64,000 nucleotides of DNA. Source: Kribbella soli. GTDB taxonomy: Bacteria; Actinomycetota; Actinomycetes; Propionibacteriales; Kribbellaceae. Positions 48,385-56,563 of this stretch are shown here, piece by piece (the first letter of the stretch is position 1; every line of letters starts with the position of its first letter). The DNA is taken from contig NZ_SJJZ01000004.1 in NCBI RefSeq assembly GCF_004331345.1, positions 1-64,000 on the forward strand, given 5' to 3'. The translations under genes were made by a program, and so were the position numbers. The notes below the pieces were generated by a model. That model was not told the origin of the DNA and did no database searches. It was given only the letters and a program-made list of their open reading frames with translations.

Positions 48385-51300
48385 ATGTTCCTGCGGCATG
48401 CTCTGCGGTACCGGAGGTCCCAGGGCCTGGTCCTGGCCGGGATCAGCCTGTTGATCGGCACGTGCGCGGCGTTCGCGCCCTGGTTCGCCCGGGCGGTCGA
48501 ACAGACCGTCACGACCGAGGCCTTGACGCACCAGTGGAACTCCGCGGCCTGGCAGCTCAAGACGACCCCGTCGACGGTCGTCGGCGAACCGGCCGAATCG
48601 ACCCCGCCGGAGGACCTCGCCCAGCTCGTCCCGGCCGACCTGAAGCAACTGTTCACCCCACCGGTCTACGGACGGACCGCCGTGGTGATCTGGGGTCTCG
48701 GCAACGACAGACCGAAGGTCGAAGGCCGGGTGGTCTGGCGGGACGGCTACTGCGCCCACCTCGAACTGACCGCCGGCCGGTGCCCCCGCGGCCCCGGTGA
48801 GGTCGCCGCTTCGACAGCGGACGCGGAGAACTTCGGCCTGGCGGTCGGGGCGACGATCAGGGCCCAGACCGCCAGCAACCCCGAGCGCAGCCCGCTCCGC
48901 GTGGTCGGGATCTACCAGGCGGACGCCGAAGCCACCTACTGGTTCGGCCGCAGACCGACCGGGAACTCGCGGCAGGCCAGCGATTCCCAGCCCCCGCTGG
49001 GCGACTTCCTGCTCGCCGAGCGTGACACCCTCGCCGCGGGGCAATGGGACGCCTACTCGACGCTGGACACCCGCCCGCAGCCGGGCAGCGCGCGAGTCGA
49101 CGACCTGGACCGGATCCGGCAGGTGACCGATCAACTCGAAGCCCAGATCGCCGAACGCGGCATCAACGCGCAGAACAGCTCAGGACTGACCGGGGTCATC
49201 GACGGCATCCAGGCGGAGCGACGGCAGGCCACGACGATCATCCCTCTGGTGATGGTGCAGGTGGCCCTGTTCGGTGTGGTCGTGCTGGCGCTGGCGCTGG
49301 CCACGGTGGTCGACCAACGCCGTCCGGAACTGGCTGTCTCGCGACTGCGCGGGTCGGGCGCCGGCCCGATCGGCCGGACGCTGGCCGTCGAGCTGAGTGT
49401 GCCCGTGCTGCTCGGTACGTTGGTCGGTGCGGCGGCCGGTTTCGCAATGCTCCTCGCCGTACGAGCGGCCTGGCTGGGCGGAGCAGCGCCGCTGGAGATG
49501 CCCTGGACGGTCCCAGCAGCGGTCGCCGTAGCGGCGCTGTCCGGACTGGTCGCAGTGGCGCTGTCGGTTCGTACCGTCGTCCGCCGGCCGATCTCCAGCC
49601 TGCTCCGGCGGATCGCGCCCCGCGGACACCGGCGGACCATCGGCCTGATCGATCTCACCGTCATCGTCGTCGCATCCGCCGGGCTGGTGACCGGATTGTC
49701 CAGTGGCGGACGAGGCCCGCTCCCGATCCTGACCCCCACCTTGCTCGCTCTGGCAGCGGGACTCGCCTTCGCACACCTGCTCTTGCCGGCCGCAGGGCAG
49801 GTCAGCCGGCATGCGCTGCGCAGGGGTTGGCTCGGTCTCGCGCTCGGCGCTCTGCAGGTAGCCCGACGCCCGGCCGTGACGCGGCTCGTCGCGGTGGTCG
49901 CCGTCGCGACCGGCCTGACCTCGTTCGCCGGTCAGGCGGCGTCGGTCGCCGATCGCAACCGGGACGCCCGGGCCGGCTACGAGACCGGTGCCGAGGCCGT
50001 ACTGGCGATCGACTCCACCAACCTCGGCGCCTTCACCGCGGCAGCCGACAAGGTCGATCCGGACCGGCGGTGGCTGACCCCGGTCGTGCTGACCAGTCCG
50101 CCGTCCGCCGAGAGCCTGCGCGCCCTGCTGATCGAGCCGGACAGCTATCGGCGGATCGCCTTCCGCGGCGACCGGCTCACCGATGCCGAGAGCTTCGGCA
50201 AGCTCCAGGCACCCACAGAGCCGAAACCGATCGAGCTGACCGGTCAGCGGCTGACGGTGACCGCGGACGCCGGCGCGATGACGCCGTACGAGCCGCCCGC
50301 CGGTGAGAATGTGGCTCCTCCCCCCGAGGAGCCGGCTAAGTCGGTGGTCCTGCAGGCGACGGTGGTCAACCAGCGCAGCGGGGGGCGCTATCTGGTGCGT
50401 TTCCCGGCGATACCGCTGGGTCGCGGCGGTCCGGTCACACTGAGTACGGCGCTCGGCTGTCTGCCGGCTTGTCAGCTGCTTCGGCTCGGGGTGTCCCGCG
50501 AAGTGGGTGACACTGCCGGTGTCAAAGGCGAGATCGCGATCAGCCGCCTGGCGACCGACACCCAGCAGTCGATCCCACTGGGCCGGACGCAGGACTGGAC
50601 GAACGGCTCGCAGGCGGGTGACGACCAGGGCAGCATCGCGCCCAGGACTGCGCCGAACGGGCTGGCGCTCGAGGTGACCAGCCTCGGCGGCGAACTGAAT
50701 CTCCAGTACGCCGCGATCCCCACGCCGGTGCCGGCGCTGGTGAGTCCGGACGCCGTCGGCGACGCTCTGACGGTGCCCGGCCTCGACGGGATCTCGATCC
50801 CGATCGCCAAGCTCGGCAACCCTCGGATCCCGGTGCCGCGCCACACCGACCGGGTCGCCGTCCTCGACCTGGAAACCGCCCGCCGGGTCGGCGGGAGCGT
50901 CGACCGCGCTTCGACGGAGTTCGAGCTGTGGCTCAACGCCGACGGGCTCGCGAACGTCGGCACAGTCATGGACGGCCTGACCGCGGCCGGCGTCACCCCC
51001 ACCCTCGTCGACCGGCGGTCGGACCGGATCGCGGGATACGGGCGTTCCGCCAGTGCACTCGCGCTGCAGCTGACTCCGATCGTCGGGCTCGCCAGCTGGG
51101 CCCTCGCGGTGATCGTGCTGCTGCTGATGGGCGTCAGCTCCTGGCGCTCCCGGGCCCAGGACTACGCGAGTCTGCGGATCAACGGCGTACCGGCAACCAC
51201 GACCGGAGGGGCGGCGCGCTGGGAACAGACCGGACCGGTCGCGCTGGCAGCGCTGCTCGGGTCGGCCTGCGGCATCGTCGGCGCTCACATCGCGCTCCCG

Positions 51301-51486
51301 ATGTTCCCGCTCTTCGCGGAAACCTCCGAACCGTCGCCGATTCCGCTCGACCTGGCGATCAACTGGCCCGGAGCGGTGATCCTCTGGCTGGCCGGCACCC
51401 TCGTGCTGACGGCGACGACGCTGGTACTGGGCACCACCATGAACCGCCGCGCGAGCTACAGCCGGATCCGGGAGGAACTGTCATGA
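48385..51486 (+). CDS. Large FtsX-type ABC transporter permease
   Basis: The 1033-residue membrane protein has an N-terminal helix (GLVLAGISLLIGTCAAFAPW), two FtsX domains with an inner group of helices (VMVQVALFGVVVLALALATVV and others near residues 280-480), a large extracellular region and a C-terminal pair (IVGLASWALAVIVLLLMGVS and VILWLAGTLVLTATTLVLG). This resembles LolC/MacB-like permeases that act mechanically on extracellular substrates. It overlaps its ATPase gene (ATGA). Confidence 0.88.
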   Translation: MFLRHALRYRRSQGLVLAGISLLIGTCAAFAPWFARAVEQTVTTEALTHQWNSAAWQLKTTPSTVVGEPAESTPPEDLAQLVPADLKQLFTPPVYGRTAVVIWGLGNDRPKVEGRVVWRDGYCAHLELTAGRCPRGPGEVAASTADAENFGLAVGATIRAQTASNPERSPLRVVGIYQADAEATYWFGRRPTGNSRQASDSQPPLGDFLLAERDTLAAGQWDAYSTLDTRPQPGSARVDDLDRIRQVTDQLEAQIAERGINAQNSSGLTGVIDGIQAERRQATTIIPLVMVQVALFGVVVLALALATVVDQRRPELAVSRLRGSGAGPIGRTLAVELSVPVLLGTLVGAAAGFAMLLAVRAAWLGGAAPLEMPWTVPAAVAVAALSGLVAVALSVRTVVRRPISSLLRRIAPRGHRRTIGLIDLTVIVVASAGLVTGLSSGGRGPLPILTPTLLALAAGLAFAHLLLPAAGQVSRHALRRGWLGLALGALQVARRPAVTRLVAVVAVATGLTSFAGQAASVADRNRDARAGYETGAEAVLAIDSTNLGAFTAAADKVDPDRRWLTPVVLTSPPSAESLRALLIEPDSYRRIAFRGDRLTDAESFGKLQAPTEPKPIELTGQRLTVTADAGAMTPYEPPAGENVAPPPEEPAKSVVLQATVVNQRSGGRYLVRFPAIPLGRGGPVTLSTALGCLPACQLLRLGVSREVGDTAGVKGEIAISRLATDTQQSIPLGRTQDWTNGSQAGDDQGSIAPRTAPNGLALEVTSLGGELNLQYAAIPTPVPALVSPDAVGDALTVPGLDGISIPIAKLGNPRIPVPRHTDRVAVLDLETARRVGGSVDRASTEFELWLNADGLANVGTVMDGLTAAGVTPTLVDRRSDRIAGYGRSASALALQLTPIVGLASWALAVIVLLLMGVSSWRSRAQDYASLRINGVPATTTGGAARWEQTGPVALAALLGSACGIVGAHIALPMFPLFAETSEPSPIPLDLAINWPGAVILWLAGTLVLTATTLVLGTTMNRRASYSRIREELS

Positions 51487-52319
51487 GCGGACTGGCGATC
51501 AGCACCAGCGGCCTGGTCCACATCTACCGCAGCCAAGGCCATGACGTCGCCGCCTTGTCGGGGATCGGGATCACTGTGCAACCCGGTGAGCTCGTCGGCC
51601 TGCTCGGCCCGTCCGGCGCCGGCAAGTCCACACTGCTTCAGCTGTGCGGCGGTCTGCTGACGCCGAGCGCCGGGCGCCTGCAGATCGGCGAGCACAACCT
51701 GGCGACGATGACCGCGCCCGAGCTCGACCGGATGCGCGCCCGGGACGTCGGCATCGTGTTGCAGGGAGCCGGGCGCAACCTCATCCCTTACCTGACCCCC
51801 GTGGACAACGTCCGGCACGCACAGCGCGCCGCTCGCGATCGCACCTTGCCGCCGCCGCAGGACGTGCTCGAACTGGTCGGGCTGACCGACCACGCCCGTG
51901 CTCCGCTGACGTCGCTGACGCCCGGGCAGCTCCAGCTCTGTGCGGTTGCGGCAGGGATCGCCACGTTCCCCGGCCTGCTGCTGGCCGACGAGCCGACGAG
52001 CCAGCTGGACCACCAGGCCAGGGACGAGGTTCTGGCCGCGATCTCGACCATCAACGCGAGTACCGGTATGACGGTGCTGCTGGTCACCCACGACCCCGAG
52101 GTCGCCGCGCTGCTTCCCCGCACCGTCACCATCCGCGACGGGCGGATCGCGTCCGAGGGGCGCAGCGGCGAGGAGTTCGCGGTCGTCGCGACCGATGGAT
52201 CCCTACCGCTGCCGCCCCACGTCGCCGAACTCCTGGCCCCAGGAACCCTGCTCCGCGTCACCACCACCGAGGACGGCGACGTTCGCCTGAGCCGTGTCCA
52301 GCAAGAAGGTCAGTCGTGA
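51483..52319 (+). CDS. ABC transporter ATPase, partner of FtsX-type permease
   Basis: The 278-residue ATPase has Walker A GPSGAGKSTLLQ, Walker B LLLADEPTSQLD and switch His in LLVTHDPEVAALL. The signature, LTPGQLQLCAVAAG, departs from LSGGQ. This, with the partner permease, places it in the MacB/LolD class. The stop codon abuts the stop of the convergent ThuA gene with no spacer. Confidence 0.9.
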   Translation: MSGLAISTSGLVHIYRSQGHDVAALSGIGITVQPGELVGLLGPSGAGKSTLLQLCGGLLTPSAGRLQIGEHNLATMTAPELDRMRARDVGIVLQGAGRNLIPYLTPVDNVRHAQRAARDRTLPPPQDVLELVGLTDHARAPLTSLTPGQLQLCAVAAGIATFPGLLLADEPTSQLDHQARDEVLAAISTINASTGMTVLLVTHDPEVAALLPRTVTIRDGRIASEGRSGEEFAVVATDGSLPLPPHVAELLAPGTLLRVTTTEDGDVRLSRVQQEGQS

Positions 52320-53063
52320 TCAGGCCTTCTCGAACCAGCCGGGGTTCTTGCGGTGGTGGACCGTCGGCAGCTGCCGCGGGCTGGTCGGGGCGGCCCACTT
52401 GGCCGCGTTGGCGATGATCTGCTGGACCTCGGGCTGGTGGTACGTCGGGTACTCCTGGTCGCCGGGGCGGAAGTAGAAGACCCGGCCCTGGCCGCGGCGG
52501 TAGCAGCAGCCGGAGCGGAACACCTCGCCGCCGGAGAACGAGCTGACGAACACCAGCTCGTCCGGCTGCGGGATGTCGAACAGCTCGCCGTACATCTCCT
52601 CGCGCTCGATCACCAGCGGGTGCGGGATGCCCTGCGCGATCGGGTGCCCGGCGGCGACCGTCCAGATCAGCTCGCGGTCGTTCTCGGACCGCCAGTCGAG
52701 CGAGCAGGTGGTCCCCATCAGCTTGATGAAGATCTTGCTGAAGTGCGCCGAGTGCAGTGCGATCAGGCCCATCCCGGACAGCACGTGCTTCTGCACCCGG
52801 TCGACGATCGCGTCGTCGACGTCACCGTGCGCGGCGTGCCCCCACCAGGTGAGTACGTCGGTGTCGGCGAGCACTTCCTCGGTCAGACCGTGCTCGTCCT
52901 GCTGCAGCCACGCCGTACGGACGACCACGTCCTGGCCGAGCTTGTCCCGCAGCGCCGCCGCGATCGTCTCGTGCATGGTGTCCGGGTAGACCTTGCGCAC
53001 GGACTCGTCGCGGCCCTCGTGGACGTTCTCGCCCCAGACGGTGACGCGAATGGGTTCAGTCAT
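52320..53063 (-). CDS. ThuA-like domain protein (trehalose utilisation family)
   Basis: The 247-residue protein has the glutamine-amidotransferase-like ThuA fold: VTVWGENVHEGRDESV, WWGHAAHGDVDD, LIALHSAHFSKIF and the C-terminal YRRGQGRVFYFRPGDQEYP. The family is linked to trehalose and other sugar use but lacks proven chemistry. ATG 53063 overlaps the Gfo/Idh/MocA gene's stop by 8 bp. The pair is a common carbohydrate-catabolism unit in actinobacteria. Confidence 0.88.
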   Translation of the reverse strand: MTEPIRVTVWGENVHEGRDESVRKVYPDTMHETIAAALRDKLGQDVVVRTAWLQQDEHGLTEEVLADTDVLTWWGHAAHGDVDDAIVDRVQKHVLSGMGLIALHSAHFSKIFIKLMGTTCSLDWRSENDRELIWTVAAGHPIAQGIPHPLVIEREEMYGELFDIPQPDELVFVSSFSGGEVFRSGCCYRRGQGRVFYFRPGDQEYPTYHQPEVQQIIANAAKWAAPTSPRQLPTVHHRKNPGWFEKA

Positions 53064-54138
53064 TGAGCACAACCTCTCGTCCCGCCTTCGCCGAGGCGTA
53101 GCAGGCGTCGATGATCTCGGTCCGCAGCAGCGCCTCGGACCCGTTCTGGCCTTCCCACTCACCGCTCTTGACGATCCGGACGAACTCCCGCACCACGGCG
53201 CGGTGGCCGAGCCCGGCGCCGGTCGCCGGCTTCACCTCGGCCGGTACGCCGCCGACGTCGGTGAAGATCCGCAGCGTGTCCTCGTTGGTGTAGTTCTGCA
53301 CCTCGATCTTGGCGCCGCCGTCGGTACCGAACAGCTCGATCCCGAAGTTGTCGCCCGGTGCCCGGAACGTCGCCCAGCTGGTCTCCAGCTGCAGCGCGCC
53401 GCCGCCCTTCAGCCGCAGGTACGCCGTGGCCAGGTCCTCGACCTCGAACGCCGACCCGAGGGTGTTCGCGTTCGGGTCGCGGCTGCCCTTGCCGCGCGGG
53501 CCGAGCTCGGCGAACGTGTCGGCCGACACCGTGCTCACCTGCGGCTCGCCCATCAGGTGCAGCGCCATGTCGAGGATGTGGACGCCGAGGTCGATCAGCG
53601 GCCCGCCGCCGGACAGCTCCCGGTTGGTGAACCAGCCGCCCATCCCGGGGATGCCGTTGCGGCGCATCCAGTGCGCCTTCGCGTAGTAGATCCGGCCGAG
53701 CTGGCCCTCGTCGATCTGGTGCTTGAGCGCCGCGACGTCGCCGCGCTCACGGTGGTTGAACACGACCTTCAGCACCCGGCCGGCCTGCTTCGAGGCCTCG
53801 ACCATCGCGGTGCCCTCGGCCACGGTCCGGGCCAGCGGCTTCTCGGACAGCACGTGCAGACCCTTCTGCAGGGCCGCCAGCGCGATCGGGGCGTGCAGCT
53901 GCGTCGGCGTACCGATGCTGACCGCCTCCAGCCCCGGGGTCTCGAGCAGGTCCTCCCACTTCTCGTACAGATGCGGTACGCCGTGCTTCTCGCCCAGACT
54001 GGTCAGGGTGTCCTTCTCCAGGCCCGCCAGGCCGATCACCTCGACGTCCGGCAGCTCGGAGAACGCCTCCAGCGCCGTCCGCCCGGCAAAGCCCAGTCCT
54101 ACGACACCGACCCGCAGTTTTTGATCGTTCACAGACAC
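53056..54138 (-). CDS. Gfo/Idh/MocA family oxidoreductase
   Basis: The 360-residue NAD(P)-dependent oxidoreductase has the Rossmann motif LRVGVVGLGFAGRTALEAF at the N terminus, the family signature EKPLARTVAEGTAMVEA with its active-site Lys, and the HWMRRNGIPGMGGW segment. It probably oxidises a sugar or polyol. It starts with GTG 54138 after GGGAGAGG. Translation is coupled to the ThuA gene downstream. Confidence 0.92.
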   Translation of the reverse strand: MSVNDQKLRVGVVGLGFAGRTALEAFSELPDVEVIGLAGLEKDTLTSLGEKHGVPHLYEKWEDLLETPGLEAVSIGTPTQLHAPIALAALQKGLHVLSEKPLARTVAEGTAMVEASKQAGRVLKVVFNHRERGDVAALKHQIDEGQLGRIYYAKAHWMRRNGIPGMGGWFTNRELSGGGPLIDLGVHILDMALHLMGEPQVSTVSADTFAELGPRGKGSRDPNANTLGSAFEVEDLATAYLRLKGGGALQLETSWATFRAPGDNFGIELFGTDGGAKIEVQNYTNEDTLRIFTDVGGVPAEVKPATGAGLGHRAVVREFVRIVKSGEWEGQNGSEALLRTEIIDACYASAKAGREVVLND

Positions 54139-54219
54139 GATCCTCTCCCGATGACAACGAAGGTCACAAACCTCGATCCACAGTACGGAACAGGTTCGAA
54201 CACCGCTGCGGAGGGTGTG

Positions 54220-54666
54220 TCAGTCCTCGTCGGTGTCGAAGTCCGGGTCGATCTGTTCCGGTGACAGCGCCAGGACGTCGGCCAGCTCCAGGACCAGGGC
54301 GGAGCGGACCAGCCAGGACAGGCCGGCGCCGGAGCGTTCGGCGCGGAGCTCGATCGGGCGCCGGAAGACCACGATCCGGTACGGCTCGTGCGACGTACCG
54401 CCGGTGGCGTGCGTGAGCGGGATCTCGGTGGCGTCGAGCTCCAGGTTCGGCACGTCCTCGATGGCGAACTCGACCCGCGCGACCACCTGCGGCAGCCGTT
54501 TCTCCAGCCGCGTCACCTCGATCGCGACCACCTCGTCGAACTGCGCGGCGGCGGACCGCTGCAGCGGCAGACCACGCGGCGCGAACTTGCTCGGCCGGCT
54601 GATCGGGCCGAGCATTCCGCGCCCATGGCGGTCGATGTGCCGTTGATGACGGCGAGCCTCGGTCAC
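54220..54666 (-). CDS. Zincin-like metallopeptidase-family protein lacking the HExxH motif
   Basis: The 148-residue protein resembles the small zincin-like family by strand YRIVVFRRPIELRAERSG and a helix SWLVRSALVLELADVLALSPE in the place where the family has HExxH. Neither His of that motif is present, so it should not bind zinc the standard way. It corresponds by position to M. tuberculosis Rv3259, next to DUF3499 and whiB2. The start is the GTG at 54666 and the mRNA is probably leaderless. An acidic C-terminal tail follows. Confidence 0.65.
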   Translation of the reverse strand: MTEARRHQRHIDRHGRGMLGPISRPSKFAPRGLPLQRSAAAQFDEVVAIEVTRLEKRLPQVVARVEFAIEDVPNLELDATEIPLTHATGGTSHEPYRIVVFRRPIELRAERSGAGLSWLVRSALVLELADVLALSPEQIDPDFDTDED

Positions 54667-54701
54667 GCGCTCAGCCTAGTGGGCGTAATGTCTGGTCGTG
54701 A
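54663..54701. promoter_or_regulatory. Compact divergent promoter with two leaderless starts
   Basis: Only 31 bp separate the two GTG codons. TAATGT (54686-54691) ends 6 nt before the DUF3499 GTG (54698). On the other strand TAGGCT (54678-54673) ends 6 nt before the zincin-like GTG (54666). TCACG hexamers lie 17 bp upstream of each -10, and each overlaps the opposite start codon. Confidence 0.55.
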
Positions 54702-55081
54702 GCATCGCCAGGATCTGTTCGCGCGCCGGATGTCAGAAGCCTGCCGTATCGACGCTCACCTACGTGTACGCCGACTCGACCTGCGTCCTCGGTCCGCTGG
54801 CCACGTACGCCGAGCCGCACTGCTACGACCTGTGCGCCGACCACGCCGACCGCCTCACCGCTCCGAACGGCTGGGAGGTCATCCGGCTCGCTCCGGACCC
54901 CGCGGCCGCCGGTCCGTCCTCCGACGACCTGGAAGCCCTGGCGAACGCGGTCCGCGAAGCAGCACGTCCCCTGCCCCGCCGCGAGCCCGGAGCCGGTACG
55001 CCGGGGGCCCCGGTCGAGGTAGCCCGCCGCGGCCACCTCCGCATGCTGCAGGACCCGGGCGCCAACACCAACGAGGGCTGA
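54698..55081 (+). CDS. DUF3499 domain protein
   Basis: The 127-residue protein has conserved Cys/His residues of an apparent zinc-binding fold (RICSRAGCQKPAVSTLTYVY, AEPHCYDLCADHADRLTAP, then GWEV). It corresponds by position to M. tuberculosis Rv3258c. The C-terminal third is variable. The stop abuts the stop of the convergent DUF5719 gene. Function unknown. Confidence 0.93.
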   Translation: MSIARICSRAGCQKPAVSTLTYVYADSTCVLGPLATYAEPHCYDLCADHADRLTAPNGWEVIRLAPDPAAAGPSSDDLEALANAVREAARPLPRREPGAGTPGAPVEVARRGHLRMLQDPGANTNEG

Positions 55082-56563
55082 CTACCGCAGCGCCGCGCTG
55101 ACGTCCGGCTGGGCGCCCAGCTGAGCGCGGAACACCAGCGACGTCGTCAACGGCCACGCGGCCACCTGCGGTACGTCGTCGTCGGCCGGCTTCGCCGCCG
55201 GCATCAGCGTGACGCCCGCGACCACGGTCCCCCGCGTCTGCTGAACCATCAGGTACGTCGGCCGCGGCTGCGCCGGGATCGGGATCGGTGTCGTCGCGCC
55301 ACCGACCACGTCCAAGGCTCGGGTGGTCAGCACCCGGTCGACCGCGTCCCGCAGCTCGAACTTCACACTGCCGGTCTTCCCCGGCGCAGTCACCTGCAGC
55401 AGAGCCGGCTGCTTGTGCGCCGGAATGACCAGGTACGCCGGACCGGTCAGCGCCTCCGCCGACCCGAGCGACGAGAACTCGGTCCGGCTCGCGTCCGTGG
55501 CCCGCACCGACGCTGTCACCGGCTGGTCCGACGTCAGGGTGATCGCGCTGGCGTCACCATGCAGCACCGGGTCGAGCATGAACGTCTTCACCGAGCCCGC
55601 GGCGATCTGCACGGTCTCCAGACCGGCCGGCTTGAACGGTCCGTTCGGCCCGTTCACCGTCAGGCTTGCGGTCGCCTGCAGGTCGGTGGGGTTCGCCACC
55701 GACAGGATCCGCAGACCGCCACCGGGCGCCACCGCGGGCACGAACACCTTGGTCGCGGGCGCCGCTGAGGGGTTCAGCCAGTCCACACCGCTCGGCTGAG
55801 TGCCGTTCGACGCGTTGGACCGGACGGCGGCCGCTACCCGGCCACCTGTCGATTCCACGTGCAGGGCGAGGTCGCGGAGGTTCGGAGCGATCTGCTTGAG
55901 GAACAGTTGGAAGGTGCCGAGCGCCGGCACCACGATGCCCCGGGCCGCGGGCAGGTCCTGCGCACCGGTCCGCGCGTACACGCTGACGTTCACTTCCGCG
56001 TTGATGCTGTCCAGGTTGGTCAGCACCAGCACGTCACGCCGGTCGCTCGCACCGGACGCTCCGACGAACCAGAAGTCCGAACCGGGCACCTGGCACGGCA
56101 CGCTGGCCATACCGCGGTTCACGCCCTCCTCCGCGGTCGTCGTACTCGTGCCGACCGTCCCCGCGGACAGCGGTCCGGTGCCCTTGATGGACAGCGGCTC
56201 CGGCTTCACGACCACCGCAGTCGAACCGATCGTTCCGCGCTTCAGCAGGGACCCGACCGGGTCCGACGTGGTCGGCAGCGGAGCGATCGTCAACGGCTCG
56301 GCGTTCCCCGGCGCGGTCGGCGTACCTTCCGGCAGCGTCGGCGACACTCCGTTCACCACACTGGCCATCTTGCCGCCGGCAGACAGCACCGGGCAGGACA
56401 GCGCCGTACGGTTCACCACTGTGCGGGCCGGCTCGGTGACGACGGCCTGCGCGCGGGTGTCGGCCTTCTCGGGGTGGATGACCACTCCGATCCCGGCCAG
56501 CGCGGCCATGGCAACGACAACGGCTCCGATCCGGAGACGCGGGTCGGACAGCAACCGGCTCAC
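55082..56563 (-). CDS. DUF5719 family secreted/membrane-anchored protein
   Basis: The 493-residue protein has a single N-terminal hydrophobic helix (GAVVVAMAALAGIGVVI) and a large extracellular beta-rich region (VLVLTNLDSINAEVNVSVYA, ILSVANPTDLQATASLTVNG, YLVIPAHKQPALLQVTAPG), matching DUF5719. GTG 56563 overlaps the stop of the glycosyltransferase gene (GTGA) with GAGGAGGG upstream. Such pairs occur widely in actinobacteria; the protein may act with the glycosyltransferase at the envelope. Function unknown. Confidence 0.85.
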   Translation of the reverse strand: MSRLLSDPRLRIGAVVVAMAALAGIGVVIHPEKADTRAQAVVTEPARTVVNRTALSCPVLSAGGKMASVVNGVSPTLPEGTPTAPGNAEPLTIAPLPTTSDPVGSLLKRGTIGSTAVVVKPEPLSIKGTGPLSAGTVGTSTTTAEEGVNRGMASVPCQVPGSDFWFVGASGASDRRDVLVLTNLDSINAEVNVSVYARTGAQDLPAARGIVVPALGTFQLFLKQIAPNLRDLALHVESTGGRVAAAVRSNASNGTQPSGVDWLNPSAAPATKVFVPAVAPGGGLRILSVANPTDLQATASLTVNGPNGPFKPAGLETVQIAAGSVKTFMLDPVLHGDASAITLTSDQPVTASVRATDASRTEFSSLGSAEALTGPAYLVIPAHKQPALLQVTAPGKTGSVKFELRDAVDRVLTTRALDVVGGATTPIPIPAQPRPTYLMVQQTRGTVVAGVTLMPAAKPADDDVPQVAAWPLTTSLVFRAQLGAQPDVSAALR

